Made by a program: the position numbers and the translations under genes. Shown here in pieces: positions 25,836 to 37,000 of a stretch of 64,000 nucleotides of DNA. The notes below the pieces were generated by a model, which was given only the letters and a program-made list of their open reading frames with translations, did not search any database and was not told where the DNA came from. The stretch's first letter is position 1, and each line of letters begins with the position of its first letter. Where the stretch lies: NCBI RefSeq assembly GCF_910592395.1, contig NC_088311.1, positions 10,480,501 through 10,544,500 on the forward strand, in the 5' to 3' direction. Source of the stretch: Lineus longissimus (lineage: Eukaryota > Nemertea > Pilidiophora > Heteronemertea > Lineidae).

Positions 25836-27109
25836 AAAGTTTATATTCTGATAGATCATGAAGATAATCCTCAGACAAAGTTTTCATCAAACCCACCGGT
25901 TAACTTGGTTTTGATTAACAGAAACGCTGGGGCATACCACCTCTCACACGTCTATGACCGCCTCGTGAAAACCAGGATCCACATTGGGGACCCTAGATGG
26001 TCCCCTCGAGGAAGAAACAGCAGATGTAAGCACACCCATCATGTATGCATAAAATAAGAAAATAAGTCGGGCAAAGTCAGCCAAACTTCAAGTGTGTGAA
26101 GGCAAGCATGGATCTTGAGGATGTGTTTAGTTGGCTCATCAAAAGCGCCAGTAGCAAGCTGCCCAAGCATACAGTATTTTGCAGAAGAATCAGTGACTTT
26201 GCAAAACTTCATTAACTTTTTAAGGACAAGGAAATGTTGAAGCTCATCCAAATGCATCATTCAAAGACATTGCCTCATGTGCACTGATGAGCACAGCGAA
26301 CCTGTCTTATGAAGTTTGCACAAAAAAGTTCTTTCATCTACTGGTTAAATTGTCTTTTTTGAGGTCCTTCACATTTTTTGCCGACACGAAATGCTAGCAA
26401 ACAGGTCAGTATTGTTGGTGAGTAACTACGAGTCCTTGAGCAAGATGAATAACCCTACTTTGTCTCCAGAGATAGTCTTGATAAACGTCCTGTGAGCACG
26501 GTGTGGCAGCATGGACTCCCAACGAGTGGAGTTCGTAAGTTTATGAAAAGTCCCTTGCAAAAGATTTAAGAAAACAAATAATTCTTGATAATAACGATAT
26601 ATGACATTTTGAATATCACAGGGAAACCATCAGGTGGAAATGATGTTCTACTCTGTCATTATTATACATCATTATCATCACACCATGGGGAGTCAGTTCC
26701 CCACAGTAGGTAATCAGCACATAATAACTTTTCTTTTCCCACATTCTGCCTGCTTCCTATTATCAAGCATTGATAAAGACAAATCAAACATCATGCCATA
26801 AACACAAGAAATAAATGTTACAGCACCGTGCCCAATGTGTAGCAATGAGGTCCTTTGTCAGGGGTTGATGACGTCACAAACATTATCTTTGGACTGTCCT
26901 ATTCAGGAAATCTCCAAATTCATGCAAGATTGAACAAATAAATACATTATATAAATAAATATTCTAATTACAATGTAAAAAACGTACATATACATTGTCT
27001 TTCTAGCTCTGTGTTCTGCAGCACACTGTCTTTTGTAGTCAATTCTGTAGCACACTGTCTTTTGCAGTCTGTATTCTGTACACTGTCACTTGGTTCCATC
27101 TTCCTTTTA
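25836..27109. other. No recognised gene; possible distal HPS1 3' UTR
   Basis: AT-rich and unique. It lies downstream of HPS1 on the minus strand. I found no clear minus-strand AATAAA (TTTATT on plus), so the HPS1 cleavage site is undefined. Confidence 0.3.
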
Positions 27110-28097
27110 TCTCATAACAGTGTCCCTCTTTCTTTTATCATGTTTATCCTATAACAGTGTTCCTCTTTCTTTTATCATGTTTATCCTATAACAGCGTCCT
27201 TCTTTCTTTCATCATGTTTATCCTATAACAGCGTCCTTCTTTCTTTCATCATGTTTATCCTATAACAGTGTCCCTCTTTCTTTTATCATGTTTATCCTAT
27301 AACAGTGTCCCTCTTTCTTTTATCATGTTTATCCTATAACAGTGTCCCTCTTTCTTTTATCATGTTTATCCTATAACAGCGTCCTGCTTTCTTTCATCAT
27401 GTTTATCCTATAACAGTGTCCCTCTTTCTTTAAACATGTTTATCCTATAACAGCGTCCTTCTTTCTTTCATCATGTTTATCCTATAACAGTGTCCCTCTT
27501 TCTTTAAACATGTTTATCCTATAACAGCGTCCTTCTTTCTTTCATCATGTTTATCCTATAACAGTGTCCCTCTTTCTTTTATCATGTTTATCCTATAACA
27601 GCGTCCTTCTTTCTTTCATCATGTTTATCCTATAACAATGTCCCTCTTTCTTTTATCATGTTTATCCTATAACAGTGTCCCTCTTTCTTTTATCATGTTT
27701 ATCCTATAACAGTGTCCTTCTTTCTTTCATCATGTTTATCCTATAACAGTGTCCCTCTTTCTTTAAACATGTTTATCCTATAACAGCGTCCTTCTTTCTT
27801 TCATCATGTTTATCCTATAACAATGTCCCTCTTTCTTTTATCATGTTTATCCTATAACAGTGTCCCTCTTTCTTTTATCATGTTTATCCTATAACAGTGT
27901 CCCTCTTTCTTTTATCATGTTTATCCTATAACAGTGTCCCTCTTTCTTTTATCATGTTTATCCTATAACAGTGTCCTTCTTTCTTTTATCATGTTTATCT
28001 ATCACAGTGTCCCTCTTTCTTTTATCATGTTTAACCTATCACAGTGTCCCTCTTTCTTTTATCATGTTTAACCTATCACAGTGTTCCCCTTTCTTCA
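27110..28097 (-). repeat. 37-bp minisatellite abutting the HPS1 stop codon (3' UTR)
   Basis: About 26 units of TATCCTATAACAGTGTCCCT plus CTTTCTTTTATCATGTT (plus-strand sense) with a 37-bp period. Two main variants alternate (GCGTCCTTC...TTTCATC and GTGTCCCTC...TTTTATC, with a TTTAAAC sub-variant), showing a higher-order pattern. On the HPS1 sense strand it begins immediately after TAG, so it should be transcribed as purine-rich 3' UTR. Confidence 0.9.
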
Positions 28098-28099
28098 TC

Positions 28100-31000
28100 C
28101 TACAACAAGCTAAGTGCAGTGTTGATATCTCCCGAAGCCTCCCATAGACTGGCCGCCAGCTTCCTACAGTGCTTGAGGACGAGGTCCGTTGGCACGAGTC
28201 CCACATGCACCGTCATCACCTCGTAACAGTGAACAGATCGCGGAACAAAGTTCGGGAAACAAGTTTTGATCATCTCTCTGAAAAAATAGGAAGCTCTGAT
28301 AAAAGCTTTGCCATGGCTTTGGCTCTAGGTAATGCCTTAAAGAATTACTGTTGTGTTGCCGATCTCTTCTAAAATTAAATTAAGATCCGACGGTGGGAAG
28401 AGAAACTTGTTTTTTTGCAATACCTTTTCAACACAACATATTGCCATTCGGAGTCGATGGTGACAAATTGAAGCAGGGACAATATGACGTCATCAATAAA
28501 AGCATTCCAGTTATGTGCGGAGAATGACCAGGAGAGTAAAAACGGCTCTTCCAGTCTTAGTACAGCACTTCCCATCAGCGGCCATGCTTGACAGTCAATA
28601 TACGTGAACCGGTGTTTTCTCTGATTTAAGTTTGGGATTACAAAGCATCCACAACTCGGATGAAAGTGACAAGGAGTTCTTTTAAAATCGGAATAACTAC
28701 CGATTAACTACATATTCTTCATATGGCTTCACTGCTCTGTTATAAAGGTGTTATTTGGGGCGAACTGGTTGTGTCTTGGTGTCCGCTACATTACACTTAC
28801 AAAGTATGCTAGTACCCAGTCAAAGTGTATCTCCCAGTTAGCTTGTAGAAGAGCACTTTGGGCTGGTACCTGTCACTAGGACTAGGATACATGCACACAC
28901 ACACACAATGGAACTTACTTGTAGAAGTTCCCTGCAATGACTCCGGGAGGAATGTTGACTTTATAGGGCTGGAAGGGCTGCTGGATTACCAATGGACTGC
29001 CCTGAAATAATAGTGTGCAGATTGTAGGTCAAGATACAAGCATGAAGAAAAGCTTTTATACTAGACCCTTTTACACCAGGCGGAGAAAGTCATTGCGGGC
29101 CCAAACAAACCTAAATATTGGCACAACGAACAAAAGATCATGAGGTGTGCGACCATGCGGTTTTTTGTTTGCTGTTTGTTTATTTTGGCCTTCAGTTGCG
29201 TCCTCCGCCCGGTGTGAGGGCCTCTCTATGATATATCGTAAGTAGTGTTGCTGGTACTGCAAGTCTGGTATCTTCAAAAGGCCTGTATGGAAACTTAGTC
29301 AAGGAAAACCAAATGTTTTCCCTATTAACAGTAACAAACAGCGACGATGATATCGTGGACTTGCTGGCACTGCGATCTGGTACCTTTCCTCCATCCAGGC
29401 CTGTACGAAAACTGAGTCGAGGACAACCAACTAGCTGGTGCTGCAAGTCAAGTATCTTTGCAAGGGCTGTTTAGAAACTTAGTTAAAGGAAAACCAAATA
29501 TTTTGCCTATGAACAGTTACAAACAGCAATAGGCCCTTTTCCAGATACGCCGGTACCACCTAGTGTCGGACCAACAAACCGTCTTTACAATAGATCTTCA
29601 CGGTAAAAGACGCCAGACAATGGCTCGAGAGGCATTGTCTGGCATCATTGACCGTGTAGGTCAATTGTAAAGATGGTTTGTTGGTCAGACCCTTGTCTGG
29701 TGTCTTTTACCGTGAAGATCTATTGTAAAGACGGTTTGTTGGTCTGACCCTAGGTGGTACCAGCGTATTTGGAAAATGGCCTATTGTTGTTTTTTGGATA
29801 CTGAGATTATATTCTGTCATTGCCACAAAAGGCACCAAAGTAGCATTGCCTCCTAGTGGACTACCACGGCACCCTAATTCAATCACCCCGCATAGACGAC
29901 TCTTCACAGTAGGCCTACTACTCTAAGTCTATTATGAAAATGAGAAATAGACCTACCGATACATCCTCAAACCAGAGGAAGTAGGAATAGGTGAAGTCAC
30001 CTTCACGTTTTGACATGGATACGTAGCCTTGAGTCAGTTTACTCTGGACCCAGTCAACCATCTGCCAAATCTGAAAGTAGGAAAGTAGGATTAGGTGAAG
30101 TCACCTACATGATGAAGTGACATAGCAGCTTGTGTTCTTCGATGACCCGGACGGCAATTCTGGCTGGAGTGAAAACACCTGGCAGGTTCAACCATGCCAG
30201 ACTAGCTGATGGTGAGAAGTCAGACGAAAATCAGACTCCAGTAAGTAAGTAAGTTTTACCACTTCACATCAGTACCAAAGCTGGGACATCATCTAACCAG
30301 ACAGGAAAATATACAGGATGTCGAAATAAAAAGGCAGAGGCACTTCATGGGAGGCTTCACAAAAATTGCTTTAATAGGTACATGTGTAATAAACAGTGAT
30401 TTTTTTCCTAATATTTTTGCAATTTTTACTAGGGGGTATAATATTACATCATTTAGGGGCACACAAATGTTTAATTTCATGGTTTTTTCAGTGTATTGGA
30501 TAATGCACTCATTTGCAGAAAAAATAATTGGAAGCAAAATCTGAAAACAATGTTTTTGCCAACATTCAGAGCCACGAAAATAAAGGGGTTGTACAGTATT
30601 GTGGATTAAAACTTACACAATTTCATATTGTCAGTGATTGCACAATACTAGGCCTGGCAACTTACCAGACTTGGTGTGAGGGGTCGAAAACAACACGTTT
30701 AGTCCCTTACCTTTTCTTTGATCATGTTAATGGCATCCATCTTGTAATCTTTATTGCGCAGACTCTGGGATGGAGACCTTGCAACTTACTATCACTTACT
30801 ATCAGACATAGTGTGAGGGCTCGCAAATGACATTTTTAGACCCTTACCTTTTCTTTGATCATGTTGGTGGCATCCATCTTGTCGTCTTTATTGAGGAGAC
30901 TCAGGGATGGAGCAACCAGCGTATTGGACGTACGGTCGATGTAGATGAAGTGAACAAGACCAGGATAGTCTTCAATATACGTAACGGAGGTTAAGGACAA

Positions 31001-34000
31001 CTTTGAGAACATAATCATTCGAACTGCCGCCTGGCGCTACACTGAGTCGATCACTCCATATAGTACGCTTGTTTTCTCATTATGTTTTGTGGCGTTGTTG
31101 GCTTCAGCCTTTAGACCCCCACCAAATGGGTATCATGGGGGCTGGTATTCAGTGGTTGCCATTATTTGCAGCGCATACTTCAGCCCGACTTGTGAAGGAC
31201 AAAGTGGCAACTAGACGGGGGTTTGAACCCGCGACCCATAGACTAAGTTTGACCTCTCTAATCGGGACACCTCTCTATTAAGGACAGCACTTCTCAGTCC
31301 CAAGGATGTCCTTAATAGAGAGGTTCTACTGTATGTACATCTTCTAAAAGGATATGACGTCATTGTAATATTTCTCTGCGCTTTCACAACCAAGAAGTCA
31401 CGATAATCGAGCAGCTTGTTCTGGAAGTGGATCTGGAGTCGCCACAGCGCGGAGACCAGCTGTCCATGTGTCTCATCCGTCATGTGGGGGCCATTCAGGT
31501 AAAGACGTCGGAACAGATCAAGCAGGCAGACGCGCAGATCATCCAAACAACTCTCCAGACTGAAGAGATAAGAATACCAGTACATCATACTGTAAGCCCA
31601 AGTCCTTCGCTATGAGATGACAGAATTTCTTTCCTGAAAAACCCACTATTATTTTGATTCATTGAGTTTTTAACAATTTCGGCAAAAAAAAGTTCTAAAA
31701 ACTCTTTAAAAGAAAATCGCATGGGTGGATCACTCTCCTAAGTCATGCTATATTTGTTTCATGCCTTTTTACACATTTTTCTTCAGAATACACACTGGAA
31801 TGTTAAGAAGAGTACCGGAAACTTTCTTATATTGTAGAAGACTGTCCCTGGTTCCTTTCCGTGATTTTGGAATAATTTGAATGAACCTTTTTCGATCAAA
31901 TTTTGGTTGTCCGTTGTTTTGTCTACTGAGCAATTGGATAAAATCTAGCACAGTTCCATACCCAACTGGGAGCTCCTCAAGTTTAGCTTGTTCAAGCCAA
32001 GTAAGTAGACCTTGTTGCTTCACTTTGTCCCAGCGGTTGTGGATATCTCTTGCAAGGCGTTCTCCCTGTCCCTGAAAAAAGATAGTCATACGTCCAATGA
32101 ATCTGCTCTAGCAGTAGGAGGCTCTTGGGCTGGCACACCATGTAATACCTTCTATCAAATCAATAATTGCATTCAAACTATATAACATTACATTCCCACT
32201 CAGGAACTTCCAATGATGGATATCTGCAATTGGGTTGGGTACCCTATAGGTGCTTTTCACCATGGTTTTTGTTGCGAGAAGCTGCGTCAAACCAGTGATG
32301 AATTTTCCTAGGGGATAAATTTTCCGGGGACGAATTTTCCTAGAGCCGTCAAACCGGTATCCTGTTGATATTTCTCTTGATAACATAATGATGCCTAACG
32401 CATGATGTAAACTAAAGTTGCTTTTGAATTAAATTTACTGCCCACTAGAAATGAACTGAAGCAGTTACCTTGAGCTTCCTGATAGCATCCGTGATTTTCT
32501 TCAGGTTGCCCTCCATGACCTCCAGGCGGTACCGTCCATGACTCTGATCCTTACTCCCGGCGGATTCCGTCAGAAACATGTTCAGCGTGTGCAGGATCTG
32601 GCACAGAATGATCGCAAGGCGTCCTCGAGTCACCTATAGATACATACGGCAAGGTTTTGAAAATAAACCAAATGGTAACCTTTCAACAATTGCAACAGGG
32701 CAATTACTTTCACAGCAAGTCATAACGTATTCTTTGATTGAGAATTCGAGTTCTATCATAACATGTAATAAGAACTGTTCTCGAGGCCAGCTGACCATCT
32801 CATAGAACAGCATATTGGAATACTTACACAGAGCTTCCCCCGGCACTCACTCAAAAAGTGGGCATGCAAAGGGGAGGCAACTTTACGAACAATGCCAGGC
32901 AATACCCGTGTTAAGCACAATCTCCGGAGCAGAGGTTAGGCTTTTGGAGATTGGATTTTGGCGGTCGGTTGTGTTAAGTATTGTAAAAACTAAAGAAGAC
33001 ATCCAACCATGATATTGTACACTGTTGCACTGACAACACTTCACAAACCACATTCTCTTATTGCCATTTCTTCCATATCCCATCATCTTACGGCAAAATA
33101 GCCATCTTGCACCCGGCAAAACTGATTTTCTGTCGTTGCAAATCGCATGCCATCTTCTCACAAAAACATTTGATTTCACTGAAATAATCTGCTCAGCCAG
33201 TGGATTTCTTTGGGCAGACCTCACAGGCCCTAGTTGTGACGTCACAAGGGTAAAGGATCAGTCACTCTTAACCTTGTCGGCGTGGCACAAGAACACGCTA
33301 AAATGTCTCACATTATGCATCTCGCTAGTCCTGGTGAACATACTCACCTCACTGACAACAACCAAGACAAGGCCAGGTGCAATCTCCAGGCAGTGTAGAT
33401 AGTGTGGTAGAGTGCGACAGTTTGGAGCCTGGAGAAAGACTGATTTCTGGAAGAGTTCCAATCTCTCGGATGAGCCAATTGATTCGGGAGAACTTTGTTT
33501 ACTACCACTGCTTTCAGCTTTCTCTGCCTGCAACAAGAGATTGGATGTTAACTTTTACACAAGCATGCCAAAAGGCTAAGGCAAGTCTTCATTTTTTTCT
33601 TGTGGAAATGTTATCCTTTTACAGTACTCACTTGCAGAAACACACCTCTAAAATGCTTATTTTTGGTCCAATTTTAAAAATTCAAAGATCCACGGAGAGA
33701 GTTGAGACAGAGATATTGCCATTCAAGCAAACAAATAAAGCATTTAGTGAGAGGAAAAAGCCCGAAATCTGCCGAAAATCAGTAATTTGACATTCCTGTT
33801 TTGCATCAGTGAGGTGCTCCTCTGAGAAGAAAATTCTAAAATATGCTTGCTGGTGGGAGAATCGAACTCTGGACATCTGGGTTACAGGGCTTACCCTTAC
33901 CAAAGAGCCACGCAGCTCTTCTTGTAATAAGTTGAGTATATATTCATGTAGTAACGACAAATTATGTGTACCAAACGAACCACATAATTTTCAGTTCTAT

Positions 34001-37000
34001 CACTTACAAGAAGAGCTACATGGTTCAAATGGCGAAAAAGGAACTGGTGCTGAAGGTCTCAAGTTTGATTCCCCTGTGGGCAGGAACATTTTTGAATATT
34101 TTTCTGGAGAGCACCGCATTGACTCACTCACTTCACCGGCTGGTATTTCTGAAGCTTCCCTGCAAAGTGGGGGGGGGGGGGGGGGGGGTTCGTGTGCTTC
34201 TGGTTGGTAGTCTGTACCCTTTCTAGCCCACTCGGCCACTCGGCAGATGCAACTTTAAGGATATTTTTACAACTATATTACCTTGAAGTCTTCAGGAATT
34301 TCAAAGGAAGCCCTCGGTGTTGAAAATCCCTCATTTGGACTTCGGTCGACTTGCTGCCCTATAATATTATAATGAGATAAATATATTAAAGGGAGACTGT
34401 AGGAGAGGGCCATAGTTGGCCACATCAAATTACACATAGTTGTCGATAGATGTCTCCACAATCACACAAGACATCAAACCTTTCATCCATGTATAAAGAA
34501 TATTTTTTCAACTGTCAACCAGGGGCAAAACTATACCTCAGTCGGGGGTACAAACAAGTTTTTTCCCAGAACATTTTACTCTGAATTGTACGCCATTTGT
34601 AAATAGCCAGTACAGTAACTAGAACTGGAGTATTTTGTAGCATGACACCAACTCTTTTTTGAGTGGCTGGATTAGGTACAGGAAAAAATCACTTGACATA
34701 CCAATCAATCTGCTAGCAAAAGACATTCTGAACAATACACCTGTTTTAGAGGGATTTTCATGACGGATTGATTCCGCTTTACAAAAGCGTATTCAGGTCT
34801 CGCGGAACTTGAAAACCAAATATACTCCCAATTGCAAGAAGGGAATCCTGGTGTGCGCTCCTTTGCTTGTTAGCCTGTGCTCACTGAATGAAGTACAGTG
34901 GTACCTCCCTTAGCGGACACCCCTCTATTAAGGACAACCTCTCTATTAAGGACACTAGTTTTGGTCCCAAATTGGGTGTTTACATTCAATCTCACCTCTC
35001 TAATCAGGACACCTCTTTATCAAAGACAGCACTTGGCAGTCCCAAGGTTGACCTTAATAGAGAGGTTCTACTGTATACCTGCTTCAACAGGTACTGCCTC
35101 ACCAATTGCCAATGATATGATTATATATTCAAGAATCGACTGCAAATCACACACAGAGTCAAGCTGGGAATTTAAATGCACAATTTATACACTCAAATAA
35201 TCAAGTACAGTAGAACCTCTCTATGAAGGCCACCCTCGGGACTGACAAGTGCTGTCCTTAAAAGAGAGGTGTCCTGATTAGAGAGGCCAAATTGAATGGA
35301 AACAACCAATTTGGGACCAAAACTAGTGTCCTTAATAGTGAGGTTGTCCTTAAAAGAGAGGTGTCCGCTAAGGGAGGTTCCACTGTACTTAGGACATTGT
35401 ATCGGATGCCATGTTGGTTTAGTCAAGTTTTCAAGTTGGGCCAAACCTGGTTAATTAATTACAAGCAATGTGTTTTATTACCTGCTCTATGCTCTGGATC
35501 ATGAGGCCGATCTTCGTCAATGGAGTCAACACTGTAATACTGAAACAACATAAGAAGTGCTTGAATGAAGTTATATAATACTAAAAAATGTTGCAAATTC
35601 TTAGGATTTCCAGGGATAATAGATCCTGGGTCATCACAATCCTTTGATCATTGTCATACAGTATTTTTTAAAAATTTCAGACACATCTGTTTAGGACATA
35701 TTATCCACCGAATAGAATTTTCAGCTTGCCTTTTAATTGGCAATAAAGTACTCAGAGTTTCTTTCATTCAAAGGATAACAATCAAATAAGTAGTCTGGTC
35801 TCATTTATTGAGTCAACTTTTGACTCGAGTTCCCTCTTACCACCCCCCCAGAGTTTGGTTGTCTGTTCCCTGTTTTTGGTTCACGTCTGGTCCACATCAT
35901 GCGATAGTAAGTCTGAGCCACCCACCTCTTCATCTAAACTCCCAGAATCCTCGTCATCTCCCTCGTCAGTACTTCCCTTTGCTTTCTCACCACGATAGTC
36001 TGTTGTCGGGGAGTCGGTCAGGCTGGAGGTTCGGTGTCTGACGCTGATTGACAGGAGGTCCTCCAGGGTGTCCTTGGTGGGAAACAGGTCTTGGATCATC
36101 AGCGTGATCAGCAGAATGTCCGACGACTGAAGCTCAAACGCATTGCGGCTGAAATATAGGTGAAGTTTTATCAGATAACACAACGGTATGTGGGGTTAGA
36201 CAGTAGATCCTCTAGGGAATCTTCGATAGGGAACAGGTCTTGGATCATCAGCGTGATCAGCAGAATGCTCGATGACTGAAGCTCAAACAGATTGCGGCTG
36301 AAATATAGGTGAAGTTTTATCAGATAACACAACGGTATGTGGGGTTAGACAGTAGATCCTCTAGGGAATCTTCGATAGGGAACAGGTCTTGGATCATCAG
36401 CGTGATCAGCAGAATGCTCGATGACTGAAGCTCAAACAGATTACGGCTGAAATATAGGCGAAATTTTATCAGATAACACAACGGTATGTGGGGTTAGACA
36501 GTAGATCCTCTAGGGAATCTTCGATGGGGAACAGGTCTTGGATCATCAGCGTGATCAGCAGAATGTCCGACGACTGAAGCTCAAACGCATTGCGGCTGAA
36601 ATATAGGCGAAGTTTTATCAGATAACACAACGGTATGTTGAGTTAGACAGTAGATCCTCTAGGGAATCTTCGATAGGGAACAGGTGTGGTCTCTCTAGTT
36701 TTGCCAAAACAGGTCACAGGCAATCAATATTTGGCTAAGGAGGATGCCAGGAAATCAAAACCTAGCATTGATTATCATGAGATGATCACTTCAATAGAAT
36801 ACGTACCTTGAAAACAGGGCCAGCAGTTTGGACTTGACGAGAAGTAGTGCGTGATGAACGTGTCTGTCTCCCGATGACCTGATCTTTGTTAGTGCCTGTT
36901 CGAGCAGTTCTAGGGCCTTGAAGTTGAGGTCTTGCGTGACACGCAGCCTTTCAACAGCCTGAAGGAGAAAGAAGATTTTAACATTGTGTTTGTAGGTTTA

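Larger units (their letters stand above)
30981..31355 (-). other. U12-type AT-AC intron of HPS1
   Basis: The 5' splice site reads TC|ATATCCTTT, the 3' end reads TCCTTAACctccgttAC|GTATATT, and the branch site TCCTTAAC lies about 10 nt from the terminal AC. Joining the exons gives ...NITMTSYIEDYPGLVHF, which matches the family without gaps; no GT-AG choice does. An M1 MITE fragment and a SINE-like piece lie inside the intron. Confidence 0.9.

Noticed and set aside
27110-28097. CRISPR-like array (regular 37-bp repeats)
   Set aside because: There are no unique spacers; the units are head-to-tail and the context is an animal gene.
35867-35925. Longer HPS1 exon 6 ending DVDQ(AC)|gtgaac
   Set aside because: It would put exon 7 in a frame that does not continue into exon 8. 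The GAG|gtgggt donor at 35925 gives phase 0 and the family-like LDEEYYS junction.
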